Shown: piece by piece, positions 36,484 through 48,836 of the stretch
Layout: each line of letters starts with the position of its first letter
Numbering within the stretch: the first letter of the stretch is position 1
NCBI RefSeq assembly: GCF_963662255.1
Contig: NC_085074.1
Location: 2,046,001 to 2,110,000, forward strand
DNA from: Cinclus cinclus
Lineage: Eukaryota; Chordata; Aves; Passeriformes; Cinclidae
Reading direction: 5' to 3'
DNA length: 64,000 nucleotides
Position numbers and translations under genes: made by a program
The notes under the pieces: generated by a model
Seen by the model: only the letters and a program-made list of their open reading frames with translations
Told to the model about the DNA's origin: nothing
The model's database searches: none

Positions 36484-37282
36484 ATTTTGACAAGTCCCAC
36501 TAAAACGATGCCAAAGCCTCAGTGCTCCCGCGACACCCAATTTCCCAAATACATCCACGTGGGCAACAACAGCAAAGCTGCTCTTAATGTTCCTAAGATT
36601 TTATTGTCAGACTCCAGGAAACAAGGATATCGAATGTGGAAAAGCAGAGCATGCCAGCACTCCAAATCCCTCTTTTACAGCGACATAAAGCGGTCACCAA
36701 ACGCGGTGCTATCATAAAATTCAATCACACTCACTTGTCAGGGTGCACGGGCCCGACCGACAGATTAAAAACTACACAGAAAATATCATTTCCTCGAGTG
36801 AAGGCAGAAGAGGGGGTTGAAATAATTTCGTCTGCAGTGTCTGCTCAGTCCTGAGCCCTGTGGAAATGAAGCAGCAGCCCCAGGGAGAGGATTTAGCAGC
36901 GTCTGCCTTCGGGGCACAGGCAGCCCTTGGTCTCCCCCTGCCAAGGGAAAGCAACCTGCCAAGGTTTTCCTTCTTCAGAGAAATCCTGGCAGGGGGAGAG
37001 CTTTTCAGGTTGGAAATTTAATAAATGTGCAGTTGAGAGAAGTAAGAATAGTTTTTTCCTGCTGCATCCTGAGTTCAGGGAACGACTCTTCCTGCCGCTG
37101 CCCCAGAGGTGAGAGCTGCACCCAACACCCAGCAAAGGCTGCAGAGCAGCCACAGGAACCTTCCCATCAGGAATGTTCTCACGTGGAGCCAGCAAGGACA
37201 CCAAATACCATCTCCAGCCCCTTGGAACAGGGGCTGTGTGTGCCCAAGGCAGCCCGAGGGGTCTGTTCCCAAAACACAACTC
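36484..37282. other. Unique sequence; CpG-containing AT-rich core
   Basis: About 36670-36850 holds several scattered CpG sites in AT-rich complex sequence, the texture of a conserved noncoding element. Constraint cannot be assessed here. Short frames at 36893-37279 (minus, 128 codons) have no domain. Confidence 0.4.
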
Positions 37283-37385
37283 CCACAGAATGTTCTGAGC
37301 TGGGAGGGACTCACAAGGATCAAGCCCAGCTCTTAACCGTGTGGTTCATCTGGGGATCAAACACCTCTGGAATTATCAGCATTCC
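37283..37385 (-). mobile_element. TguSINE1-like SINE: CR1 tail plus tRNA-Ile-like head
   Basis: The plus strand opens CACAGAATGTTCTGAGCTGG and continues GGGACTCACAAGGATCAAGC, a CR1-type tail in reverse. It then passes into TCTGGGGATCAAACACC and ATTATCAGCATT, which resemble the reverse complement of the T-arm/B-box and anticodon region of tRNA-Ile. This head-and-tail arrangement is that of TguSINE1. The copy is diverged and the head is truncated. Confidence 0.65.
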
Positions 37386-39087
37386 ATGGAAAGGCAGGAG
37401 CTCACCCCCAAATCCCAAAACCAGAGCCGGTTCCAAATCTCCCAAGCAGCAGTGGGAATGAAGGGATTGCCAAAAGCACCGGGGCTGAGAGCGTGGAAAA
37501 CTGTGCTCAGCTCAGCCCAAAGCTCCCTGAGCTGCAAAGGGACATCAGTGGCTTCTCACTGCCTGAGTCCGTGAGGTTCAGCTCTTCCTGGGACTTTGGC
37601 AAAGGGATAAACACGTGGAAAAGTGAGGAATGGGGCACCAGGATATCCCCTCCAAAACCCTGCTTCTCCGTCCTGTGGGATCCTTGGACTATGACAGCTG
37701 AAAAGAATCCTCTAAATTTGGATTAAAACCTCACTGATTTCAGCTCAGAGTCACCTTAAAGCCCCTCCATGAACAGAAATGTCAGAACTCAGATTCTCAT
37801 CCGAAATCAAGGCGCAGGAATTCTGTGCCTTTCCCGCAAATCGTATTTCCTGGCCTGGCTGTGTGCTGTGGCACACGCTGCAGGCTTTATTGATTACAAG
37901 GTCTGTTAAGATTTATCAGACTTGATAATGCACTCTACTTGATTAGGATTTCCAGCTTCAGAGTCAATACAGGTTTCATATGTGATGGAAAGCACTTGGA
38001 TTCGCTCTGCTCCATTTGGAAACTTGACAGGAACTGTCTGAGGCCCGGCGCTGGAAAATCAGAAACACAGCACTTCAAAAATTAAAGGAGTCATTTCTTG
38101 AGAAATTAAAGAAATGCATTTTGAGCAGAAAGGCACCTCCTGCCTGTCAGGGCTACAGGAAAACGAGAATCCTGCTCTGGGCAGAGGCAAGGAATGGGAA
38201 ATTCAGGCCTCCAGAACAGTGGTTCTTCTTACTCCAATATCCTGAGCCCATCTCTGTACAGGATGAACTTCATCTAACATTCCATGGTCTCTTTGTAAAG
38301 GGATTTTTTTTTCCTTGTAATGAAAAAAACTCACCTTAATTAACCAGCACTGTGAATAGAAAGACTTTTAACAAAGCCAACCTGCAATTTCTCTCTTTAA
38401 AAGCTGTACCATATAACACATCTTCACGTTAATATACGTGTTTGAACATTAACATTTACAAATCTGTTCCTTTTTAAAAGGATCCACCCGAGTGAGGCAT
38501 CTTCAGCTTCTGAATTCACCCCCTCAGCTCTGACAACAAAACTGATTTTTCTCTCTTTAGCACTTGTGGTCAACTTGCATCAATATTTCTGTGCCCACAC
38601 AATGCCAGACAAAAAAAATGATGGCATTTTAAAGCTTAAGCAGCTGCATTTCAGGCTCAGTCAAGCATTTCTTTGTCAGGTCCAAAGGAGAGGGAGATTT
38701 GTAGTGGGGCTCGATAACTGCACTGATGCTCCCTCATTTCACCTGGGCTTGGAAGAACTCTGGCATGTGAAAGAAACTTCTGAAATGCACCTGGGGATGG
38801 ATTAAAATCTAATCAAAAGAATGGAGTCCATGGGAAAAACATGGCTTAAAAATTCAGTTTAGAATAAACACTCTTGGAAATTGTCTATCATGCACATTTA
38901 CACCAGAAATTAAACAGATGTGGGATGGGTTTGGGGTTTAAAACCTTTCTTCCTGCTGTACAAAGTAGCAGATACTCTGTGGATGAGTTTTCTGGAGGTG
39001 CCCACCTGCCTAAATGTGGGAATTAATGTTCCTCAGCATTTTCCAAACCCCTTCAGATTATAAAAACGAGCACTACCTTCAGCACAA
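37386..39087. other. Unique sequence, partly AT-rich and complex
   Basis: No gene seen. About 37860-38020 is dense in TGATTA/TTATCA-type strings and looks conserved in texture only. Confidence 0.45.
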
Positions 39088-39140
39088 AACAAAACAAAAC
39101 AAAACAAAACAAAACAAAACAAAACAAAACAAAACAAAAA
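39088..39140. repeat. (AAAAC)n microsatellite
   Basis: About ten uninterrupted AAAAC units, lying about 30 bp before a CR1 fragment. Confidence 0.95.
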
Positions 39141-39167
39141 ATAACCACTAAAACCAAACAACTTTAG

Positions 39168-39282
39168 GCCAGGTCAGACAAAGTTTGGAGCAACCTGGTC
39201 TGGGGGAAGGTGTCCCCACCCATGGGGAGGAGATTTAAGGTTTTTCCAACACAAACCATGCTGGAATTCTATGAAATGATGC
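39168..39282 (+). mobile_element. CR1 LINE 3' fragment
   Basis: GGCCAGGTCAGACAAAGTTTG, GGAGCAACCTGGTCTGGGGG and GAAGGTGTCCCCACCCATGG lead to TTTTTCCAACACAAACCATG and a preserved ATTCTATG octamer. The 5' end is truncated. Confidence 0.9.
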
Positions 39283-42200
39283 CCATGTGCTTCTTTAGAT
39301 GCTTAAATACCTTTAAAAAGCCCAAAGTTGTGGGGGGATGGTCAGGCAAAGGTCGGTGTTCAGTTTAACACCTGAATTTTAGTCCCTCTCTTTTAGAAGC
39401 CAAGCACACGTCCAAATTTTGGGGAAAAAATTCACATATATGTGAATTATTAAGGAGGGCAGCATTAAAATCCTCCCAAGCCTCATCTACCTAAAAACAC
39501 AGCCCCAAACAAGATTGTTTTCTTCAGTTTTGCTGTTTACATTTTCTGGCAGCTTGGAGAATCTGAAGTGGGGTTTGATCTCCCTGATTCATTGCTCCAA
39601 ATCTGGACCTCAGCGTTCCCTTTGAGTCATCCCATTTAAATTTAGCAACACCCAAATGCCTCATGATTTTCTCCAAAATAAACATGAAGAGGCTTTAATC
39701 AAAGCTGAGCAGCAGAAGATGTAGCTGTCCCACACTTGTTCTCTTCATGAACTCTAATAATATTAATTTCCAAGTCTCAGGGATACAAAAAACCAAAAAA
39801 AAAAAAAAAAAACCCAAAAAAAAAACCTCCCTGTGAAGGATTTCTACCATAAAAAGGCCGAAAACAGCTTGGTGGTTCATCCCAAATTTCATTAGGGTTT
39901 ATAGGAAATGCCAGTGGGGCCATTCCATGCCTTGAAATGTGTTGTAGGAAGTAAATTTGTACTCAATGGGACTAAATTTTTTACAAGGTGAGGTGAACGC
40001 CGTTTTTATTCAATCCCACTGTCCGTGCTCCCATTTTCCCAGGAATCCAAATCTGCTGGGGAGATTTAAGTGCTTTTAGCACTCCAAGGATGGCTTTCCT
40101 GGGCTGGTCTCAGCATTTTTTAGGATTCCTACCGCAGAGAGGAATTCGGGGCTCACTTTCTGCTCACTGCCTATTCTCCTTTCCTTAGAACACGACCTCT
40201 CCAGCACCAGGAATGCAGGAATTCATTCCAAGAACCCAAATCTGCAGGCAGCTCCCACTGACGGAAGGAACCAGACACAGATTTTTCCCCTCTGTGCCCC
40301 AGTTTTCTGTCTCAGAGGTGCCCTTCCCGTACTGTTTTCCTCCTTCTGTTGGAACCACACTGAAAATCGACCTCATCCTCCTGCTGTGCCTTGGCAGCAC
40401 TGCCAGGATCTGAATCTTGGCATTCCTGACACTCCACACGTGAGTCCTTCTGGAGGAATGTCCCGACTTCCAGCACACCTCAGAACACGAATCCTGTCTA
40501 AAATGATGGAAAGCCAAGGAATTTTTTGATGGTTTTTTTTTTTTTTTTTCAGACTGAAAAATCCGCTGCCAACCACAGAGCAAGGAGGTGCTCTGGAGCA
40601 CAGGGTGGGATCGTGGGGGTGTCCTGTGGGATATTTGCTCCTGATGGGTCCCTCCTAACTCAGCATAATCTCACTCCATGAACTGACCACATCCATTCAT
40701 CTGCAGACAGCATTAAAAGCTGGCAGGATGTTCCTTTCCCACTGTCTCTGCCACTTATTTCTTTTTTTTCAGCACCTCTCCCCATCCATCCTTCTGTTTG
40801 AGGAGCCTCACCTGGTCCAGACCCAGCAGGAAGGTGTCCCTGGCCCAGATTTGTGTTGAGAGGCTGAATTTCCAGAGGGATCCCCCCAGGAGCAGATGCA
40901 CCCCCAGCTGCAGCAGCACAGAGCAGGAGGAACAGCAGCTTCTGGCAAAAGGAGCCTTGTAGGGAGCTGGATTGGCTCCCCCTCCTGTTTATATTTGCCT
41001 TTTCCTCATCTAAAAAGGCAGAGAGACAGATGCCCTCTCCTAACAAACTGAGCTGGGCTCTTGTTACCATCCAAGAAGCAAGAAATTCATTTTTAATCAT
41101 CACATTCTCTTCCAGGACTTCCCACCCTGCCTAGAGCTCGAGCTGCTGGGCTGCCAAGGAGTTCCAAAGCACTGAAGTTCTTGTGGGCTAATTATTTCTT
41201 CCTTCTGAACCCAAAGAGAAGCAGTGTTTCTTGCAATCTCATGTATTCAAATTAATTTGATTTACAGTCCTGACTGGCTGATCAGCCAGCAATGGAAAAT
41301 AAGATTCCTACAAAAATAATGAATTGCTCAGTCATCCAATAAAGCAAAACAGCCCCTTTTGCTCTCATATGAGCATAATTGCCACCCTTGCTCCAAATTA
41401 ATGGCTTTTCCCAAGTATTCCAAAGGCCATCGGGGAAGCTGCTTCAGATCTAAGCGATTAATATGATTTCAAAATAAAAATCCCTGAAATCTCTGGGTCA
41501 AACACAGGCACAACCTGACTGCAAGCCACGATTTAATGAGGAGTGGGCTCATTCCCGCACTGCTGGAAGTTGGAATTTTCCTAGGGAGAGCCTGGGAAGA
41601 GCTCAGGACAGTCCAGGAGCTGCAGCTCTCCAGCCTCAAGAGCTGAATTCTGCACACAGTGTCCCCTCCGAGCCAGCACAGGAACAGCACCACAGCCCTG
41701 GGGAAAACCAGCCCAGAAGAGAGGCTGAAGGGAAAGGGTGAACGCTTGTGTCTGCCTGATGATGTTACCACTGAAACATTGCAAAATCTGCCCCAAACCT
41801 TCCTAAAACAGAAGTTTCAACATACCCAGTGTCACCACAACACAGAAACCTGACACCATGGATGCTTGAAGAGGGTGGTTCTACAAAATCAATGTCATCT
41901 GCTGATACTGGCACAAATACCAGCACATAAACCAGCTGAGGTACTCTTTTATTATTTTTTTAAATTTGTCTTGTGAAGTATTTATTCAAGAGGGCTCTGG
42001 GCTACACGAGTTGGCTCCCTGCATTCCCAGGGTGCAGATAAAGTGTCACCGTGATTTCCAAGGTGAGTTCTTGGCACAACACTACCAGTGAATCTGGGCT
42101 TGGGTGGCTGTTAAGAAAGAAAAATGGGAATTAGAATTCCAGTTCTGAACTTTTAGCACGTCCCAGCTCCATGTTCCTGTTGGAAAATCACACAAATGAA

Positions 42201-42907
42201 ACCTGTCCTTGGCCTGGGATGGTGAGAGCATCGCTTCCATCCCTCAGGAAAAGCCACTGGGAAGGTCCATCCCTCACCCAGCCCGCTGCTTGATATCACC
42301 CCACAAAAGCAAAGGGAAATGCAGGAAACATCTTCAAATTCCCATCTTGGTGGGCAATAAAGCAGCGGTGTTTGGTCAGTCATGGGATGAAAACCTGTCC
42401 CAGGGCTGCAGGAATGGTCCCTTGTAGAATAATTTCCAAATGTTCTTTAATCCCACAGCAGCACTCGGGCTTTTGCTTTCTCATGAGTGACTTTGTAATC
42501 GGTGATTACCGTGAGCTCACGGCAGTAAACAGGGGGAAACAGGCAGGTTTTATTTTCCCAAAGCAGAACTCTGGGAAAGACATGGATGTTTTATGCTTAC
42601 TTAGGCAGTAATGATCCATTCCGAGCTCTCTCACATCCCTGGCCCTGCCCCTCAGGCACATTTCAGTCCTTGCTGGGGCAACACAGCTCCAAAGGCAGAG
42701 CTGCAGTGGAAATGGAGATATTTTACAGCATTACGTGACTTTAATTGAACATTTAATACAACAGAAATGGGGTTTTCCACACCCCAGAAACCACTTTGTT
42801 TTCTGGGCCTGATCTCAGGTGTCTTTTTATCTTATGGCAGATCCTTTCTCATTCAGCTCATCACAGAAGGTAATGAGAAAAGAAAAATAATCCTCAGTAA
42901 AAAAAAT
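39283..42907. other. Long unique sequence, nothing identified
   Basis: About 3.6 kb with A/C tract 39789-39829 and T run 40532-40550. The 138- and 147-codon minus frames (40185-40601, 40660-41103) show no recognisable domain or exon boundaries. Confidence 0.5.
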
Positions 42908-42969
42908 CAATAATAAATAAATAAATAAATAATGAGAAGATCCCTCAATAATAAATAAATAAATAAATG
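42908..42969. repeat. (AAAT)n microsatellite, two matching stretches
   Basis: Two stretches, about 42908-42932 and 42947-42969, each start CAATAATAAATAAATAAAT and are separated by GAGAAGATCCCT-like sequence, so a ~39-bp segment appears duplicated. Confidence 0.9.
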
Positions 42970-44035
42970 ATAAAAAATAAAAAGGTAACCTACAAAATAA
43001 TAAAAAGAATCCTGATGCCTGGCAGCAGAGCAGGCACGTGGAGGGAGGAGTGCAGGGTCCGGACAGTTTTAGTAAATAATGAAGGTTTTTTTTCTTGAAC
43101 AAAAAGGTGCTGATGACACCGAAGGGTGTTTTTAATATTGGTAACTTCTTCATGCCTCAGCTCCTCCATCAGCTGTGCAACAAGCACTGGGAGAAAGGGC
43201 AAATAAACCAGAATAAGTGAGAGCTTTCTTCTTAGTAAACCCTATTTGAAAGAAAAAATATTTTAAAAAAACCCTAGAAACAAGAGTCTCAGCAGGGCCA
43301 AGAACATGCAATTTCAAAATTATTTTTAAACTGGTGCATCCTCCAGGAGACAGCATCATAAAACAACCAGATGGGTGCAAGAAACATTTTTAACATCTTT
43401 ATTTTCTGGAAAGCTGCTGGTTTCACTTAAAATTCATTTGAGGTTCAATAAAGGTTTTATTCTTTTTTTATTCTTTTTATTCTGATTGTGCACAAGCGTG
43501 AACCATCTCGTGGTGGTGCTGGGATCACTTTTTTTTGTTGGCTGCAACAAGAATTTGATGTCCAACACTTCCTAAAGCACCTGGAAGCTCCAGGCACGTG
43601 GCTCAGGAGTTTCATTTGGCCTCCAGTCACCCCAAAGTTGGCTCAGGAAATGTGCTCCCATTTCCTTACTGAGCCAGGCTTTGCTCTGCCTGTTCCTAGC
43701 AGAATAAATTCTGCACAGCCCTCAGGAGCAGTTTAGGTTGGGAGCTGCTGATCAGGTCAGAAAACAACATTTTCCAGGTAAAATAAAGCCACCATCAATA
43801 TTACGACCTCGGCACGTTGCCTGTGCGAGAAAATACTTAATTACAGTTACGTGGGGGCAGGTTTTTCATACCCAAAATAAATTTCAGAGGCTGGGTTCCT
43901 CAGAAACTGCTGTGAATGCACAATAAAAGCAGGGCAAGGCCAGTGGGGTCACTGCCTCCCCATAATCTGCACCCCAGGAGAAACAAACTTCACATTTGTG
44001 GGTCAAAAACACTGTTCAAGTAGCTTAGGGTAAAT
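42970..44035. other. Unique sequence, nothing identified
   Basis: AT-rich, with short T-rich strings at 43461-43482 and no gene seen. Confidence 0.5.
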
Positions 44036-44752
44036 GTCACAGAATTCAGAGAATTCACAGAATCACCAGGTTGGAAGAGACCTCCAAAATCAAGTCCAAC
44101 CCAGCCCTAACATCTCAACTAACCCAAGGCACCCAGTGCCACATCCAGTGTTTATTTAAACACATCCAGGTGTTGGAAATGAGGAACAAAAAGTCTCGAT
44201 ATTTAGGAAAATTTAGATGGTTTTATTTGATACAGATGGAGCAAGCAGCTCTGGGTCACTGCCCACTCCACGCTCCATCCAACCTGGCTTTGCAGCCTCT
44301 TCTTGCAGTATGGGCTCTCGTTGTAATTTTTAACTTTGCCAGGTAAGCCGTGGTGGTGAATAAACATCTGTAAAGTCTCTGGGGACAGTCAGTCTCCCAG
44401 ATAACCACGTGGTCTTCGTAGATAAAAAACAGCAAAAAATCAGGAAGTCTGGTGTTTGTAGAGAGGCAGCAATGATCAAACGAAGGCTGGAAATTTTTTT
44501 TTTTATCTTGCAAAATCTATGGGACTATGGGAAAGTCTGATTTTACAAACTGGTAGTAGATACAACTTATTTATAAAACATCACGTTCACAACAGGGGGG
44601 TTTAAAACAGAGTGGTTTAATCATATATTTTCCTCTATCTAGTGTCCATGCTTCACTTCAGACCTTAGTATTCTGGATTCTACAAACCCCAATACTTTTA
44701 TGATTAGCACGAATCTTTTATCAGTTATCACACAAGGGTGGTGACTCCACCG
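44036..44752 (-). mobile_element. CR1 LINE fragment split by an LTR
   Basis: The left part (44036-44170) shows CACAGAATCACCAGGTTGG, GAAGAGACCTCCAAAATC, AGGCACCCAGTGCCACATCC and AACACATCCAGG. After the 562-bp LTR the CR1 resumes with GGGTGGTGACTCCACC (44736-44751), exactly the expected continuation. The order of events is therefore CR1 first, LTR second. Confidence 0.9.
44171..44732. mobile_element. Solo LTR, copy 2 of the 562-bp family
   Basis: TGTTGGAAATG to TTATCACA, same length as the copy at 22346 with six substitutions. It sits inside a CR1 and is flanked by CCAGG (44166-44170) and CAAGG (44733-44737), a 5-bp target duplication with one mismatch. A 5-bp duplication fits ERVL- or ERV1-like integration. 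The minus-strand TATA-like string is at 44566-44577 and the AATAAA at 44223-44228. It has no internal region, so it is a solo LTR. Confidence 0.92.
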
Positions 44753-46594
44753 AGTTTGAAACTCCTTGCTGTCTTGTGCAGCACCGGCTATGTTCCCAGT
44801 GCCTAAAAAACTCCAGCTTTTCCTCATCACCCTGACATTTCCAATCATTGAAGTGCAGCCTGTTGAACTGCGAGAAACCCAAAGGATTTTTGCATCCTCC
44901 TGATGGGGAAAAAAATCCTCTTGTGCTTTTTCTGATGTGGCAGTGCTTTGGCTTCTCCAGCTAAACCAAACCCGTGGTGTTAAATGGTTAAATGGGTGGC
45001 AGAGGGTGGTGGCAGTGCCTGGCTCAAGGGTTATTTCTGGACCCTTCTGCTTTTATTTCTGGACCCAGGGACGCATTTAATCTGAACTGACACAACAGAA
45101 GCTGAGGAAGAACAACGCTGATGAAATAGAAGTGTCCCACACCACGGAGTGACAACAGATCCCAGGAGATTTCCTGCTGTAACACCCGGGTTCTGCTTCA
45201 AAGGAGATCAGGGTCTTCATTCTTTTTAAAATCTGAACTTTCCCTGCAATCTCCCCCCAGCAAAGCCCTGGAAATGCATCAGTGGGCAGAACCTGGGTGC
45301 TGAAGGCGCCAGACAAAGACAGCAGACCAAAGCCCCACTCAAAGGTGAATATTACCACAGTGTTAGATCCTCAGCACAAAGCGTTGGGGCTCTGAAGCGC
45401 TTTAAGTGGAGCAGAGATAGGAAAATAAAAACAAAAAAACACCTAAGAACTCTTTGGAGCTACAGGTGAACAACTGGGCGGAACATTTTTGAAGGGTTTT
45501 GAGATGTTCAAATGAAAAATGCATCAAAGTGGGGGGAAAAAAAATCTCAACCAAGCAAACCAATCAGGGTTTGCACAAGGGAAAGGCTGTCCCTGAGAAC
45601 AGTTCTGAGTCAGGGCCTCTCCCAGGCCCACAAATTACACCCAGATTCTGTTTTTATGGCGTTAGAAGCGAAGAAAAGTGGCACATAAACGTTACTATTA
45701 TTACGTGTTTTATTTTTATATATTATATTTTTTTCAAGTGAAGCTCTGTCCCAGCTCAGCCACAGCAGCCGAATTTTCCCCGGTGTTTTCCTTCCCAGGG
45801 ATTAAACACAAAACACAAGGAGGCAACGCGAGGCAAATGACATTTCAGCTAATTAACAGGCTACAAGCAGCTAATCACACACACGAATTAGTCCCTTGGA
45901 AAAGTCCCCCTGAATGCCAAGGGTGAGCAAAGGAAATATTCACATTTTCTGAGGATGCACTTTGCCCCAGAGGGTAAACAAAGGGTAATCAGAATTGCTG
46001 GTGATTTCTTCCTGTTCCTCCTTGCTGGGAATGCAAGAGCCAGGGGAATCAGCTCAGGACTGTGGGAAAAGCTGTCCAGAGCATCGCAGCAATGGGCACG
46101 GGCTCAGTCCTGCTCCGATTAGCATTATCAGCACCCCAATGTTCAGCAAGCTCACCCATCAGCACTGAAATGCTGTCCTTTCAACAGGATCCTTCCCTTT
46201 GGACACTTCCTTTGTCTTCCATCAAACCAAATTCCCACCCCGAAGCCAGGAACTGCTGCTGAAACACTTATTTTCCTTTGAAAACATTTCATTTTCTAAT
46301 ACAAGGATTTTTCAACTCGTTCTGATACCTATATATCAATCTATGCATATAAATATATATTTAAAGCGGCATTAATTATACTTTAAATAGTTTCCCCCAA
46401 ATCCTCCACATCTTCCCAGATTCCAGCATTATCTAGTAAATACCTCGTAAATAGCTAGTAATCCTCAGGCAATTATCTGGCTTAAGGTTAATTGACACAC
46501 GACTCTATCTCATTTACTACCCAGGAAATCAAGCTCCATGTGTTCCCTGCTGTTGGGCAGCTCCTTGGGAAGGCTTTCTAGGGCAAATCACCTG
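44753..46594. other. Unique sequence, nothing identified
   Basis: No recognised repeat. About 46280-46480 is AT-rich with ATATAT/TTAATT strings. No exon called. Confidence 0.5.
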
Positions 46595-47393
46595 TTCCTG
46601 TTCCCATTCCCATTGCCATCCCATTCCCAATTCCACTCCCATTCCTATTCCCATTCCCATTCTATTCCCATTCCCATCCCCATCCCCATCCCCAATCCCC
46701 ATTCTCCATTCCCCATTCCCCATTCCCCATTCCCCATTCCCCATTCCCCATTCCCCGTTCCCCATTCCCCATTCCCATTCCCCATTCCTCATTCCCCATT
46801 CCCCATTCTCCATTCCCACTCCCATTCCCATCCCCATTCCCCATTCCCCATTCCCATTCCCACTCCCATTCCCATCCCCATTCCCCATTCCCATTCCCAC
46901 TCCCATTCCCATCCCCATTCCCATTCCCATTCCCATTCCCATTCCCATTCCCATTCCCATCCCCATTCCCCATTCCCCATTCCCCATTCTCCATTCCCAC
47001 TCCCATTCCCATCCCCATTCCCCATTCCCCATTCCCATTCCCACTCCCATTCCCATCCCCATTCCCCATTCCCATTCCCACTCCCATTCCCATCCCCATT
47101 CCCATTCCCATTCCCATTCCCATTCCCATTCCCATTCCCATTCCCATTCCCATTCCCATCCCCATTCCCCATTCCCCATTCCCATTCCCATTCCCCGTTC
47201 CCCGTTCCCCGTTCCCCGTTCCCCGTTCCCCGTTCCCCATTCCCCATTCCCCATTCCCATTCCCATTCCCCATTCCTCATTCCCCATTCCCCATTCCCCA
47301 TTCCCCATTCCCATTCCCATTCCCCATTCCCCATTCCCCATTCCCATTCCCATTCCCCATTCCCCATTCCCATTCCCATCCCCATTCCCATTG
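46595..47393. repeat. C-rich (CCCATT)n/(CCCCATT)n array
   Basis: About 800 bp of CCCATT and CCCCATT units with CCCACT, CCCATC, CCCCGTT and CTCCATT variants. A block opening ATTCTCCATTCCCACTCCC starts at 46805 and again at 46986, a 181-bp period. G is rare on the plus strand, so the minus strand holds long trains of GGG/GGGG separated by 2-3 bases, meeting the G-quadruplex pattern many times over. The 308-codon Ser/His/Pro frame and Gly/Met/Trp minus frames are repeat artefacts. Confidence 0.97.
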
Positions 47394-47500
47394 TTTATAT
47401 TTGTGTATTCGAGAATCAGGTGATTTCCTTCCTTCTAATTCCTTCACACTTCATCTTGGAATAAATAATATTAATTATAATAATAATGGAATAAATCAAT

Positions 47501-47632
47501 AATCATGGAATGGTTTGGGTGGGAAGGGACCAGTCCAACCTCACCACAGGCAGGGACACCTTCCACTGTCCCAGGCTGCTCCAGCCTGGCCTGGGACAAT
47601 TCCAGGGCTGGGGCAGCCACAGGTCTTCTGGA
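47501..47632 (-). mobile_element. CR1 LINE 3' fragment
   Basis: AATCATGGAATGGTTTGGG, GGGAAGGGACCAGTCCAACC, GCAGGGACACCTTCCACTG and CCAGCCTGGCCTGGGACA are present, ending near CCACAGGTCTTCTGG. About 130 bp, lying ~110 bp beyond the C-rich array. Confidence 0.9.
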
Positions 47633-48836
47633 TAAATGTAATTATTCAGGAATTTTCTGCTAGAAGGGAAGGACTGAGCAGACATTCCTAAGGAATCAGT
47701 ACGAAATGCAAAGCCCAGCATTACCTGCAAAAAGGCTCACGGCAAGAATTCCCTCCCATATCAACCCCAAAGAGAAGTGACAGGGATAGAAACAGAAATG
47801 CAGAGTGCAGGAGTGGATTTCTTTAGCAGAGTGCATGTTTAAGCCCTAAAAAATGCAAGAAGCCCTCGGGAAAGAAGGAACCTCAGAGGGATTAAGGAGC
47901 ACAGGATGATGAGGATGAAGATGAAGATGAGGAGTGGCTGCAGGACTAAGGAGGGGTCTGACATATGAGCTCTTTAGGCTGATGAGGTTGTAATTTTTAT
48001 TTCTGTCCATAAGATTTTCCTCTTTGTAGGAAAAAGTCCCTAGAGAGAGAGAAAGAAAGACCCTGGTGCCTTCCCAGGAGGGAAAAGCCTCTTCCTGATG
48101 CCCTTTGCTGATCACCTTGACACACAATTTCTCTGTGCCTGGGCACTGCTACTACTGGCCATAAATCCATGGAAAATTTAATACCTGTGAGAGGCTGAAG
48201 CCATTTTCTGGCAGAAGATCTGCATCTCTCTCGTGTGTGCATGTGTATGAGCACAACCTATAGCACCTCTGAATTATTTATAGACAAACAAGTAATTAAG
48301 ATTTTTATTCTGCCCATTTCGAAGAGTGGAAGGGGAAAAAAAATCTACTTTATTCTTTCATCAAGGAAGCTGCTGGCCAAGCTCATAACTCTGTCTGCAC
48401 ACTGTAAAGAATGGGGTAAGTGGTTTCTCATCAAACACACTTTGCATTTTATGGGATGCACTGAAAAACTAAGTGGCTCAGTGACTTCTGCCAATGTCAC
48501 CAAACGACAGAGCTGAGAACACGGAGCATCCTCTCCTGAAGCACGCGGTGGTGGAGGGAGGGAGAGGAAGGAGAATTCTGCCCAGGGCTGGGGCAGGGGA
48601 CTGGGGAGCTCCTCAGAGTGACCAGCTCAACACACAGAAGTTGTTTTGTTCTTGACTTTCACAAGTCTTGTTTAACCTCCCTGTGCATTTCCACTGAATT
48701 CACGGAATCCTTTCACAAGGTGACCATGGAGGGCAGGGTGTTTACAAGCACAAAAACTCTTGGATCTTATTTCCAGCTCATTCATTTTCTCACTTTGTGA
48801 CCCTGAAAATGATTTTGAATGCAATAACAAATAACA
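47633..48836. other. Unique sequence, nothing identified
   Basis: Contains a short GAT/GAA run at about 47906-47935 and no recognised gene or dispersed repeat. Confidence 0.5.

Noticed and set aside
22346..44732. The two 562-bp LTRs as the two ends of one provirus
   Set aside because: They are 21.3 kb apart with CR1 pieces, minisatellites and unique DNA between them. Copy 2 has its own flanking duplication inside a CR1.
46595..47393. Interstitial telomere repeat
   Set aside because: The unit is CCCATT/CCCCATT, not CCCTAA, and no TTAGGG run is present.
46529..47464. 308-codon Ser/His/Pro frame and Gly/Met/Trp minus frames
   Set aside because: They arise from the CCCATT array. Six-bp units give dipeptide repeats in several frames.
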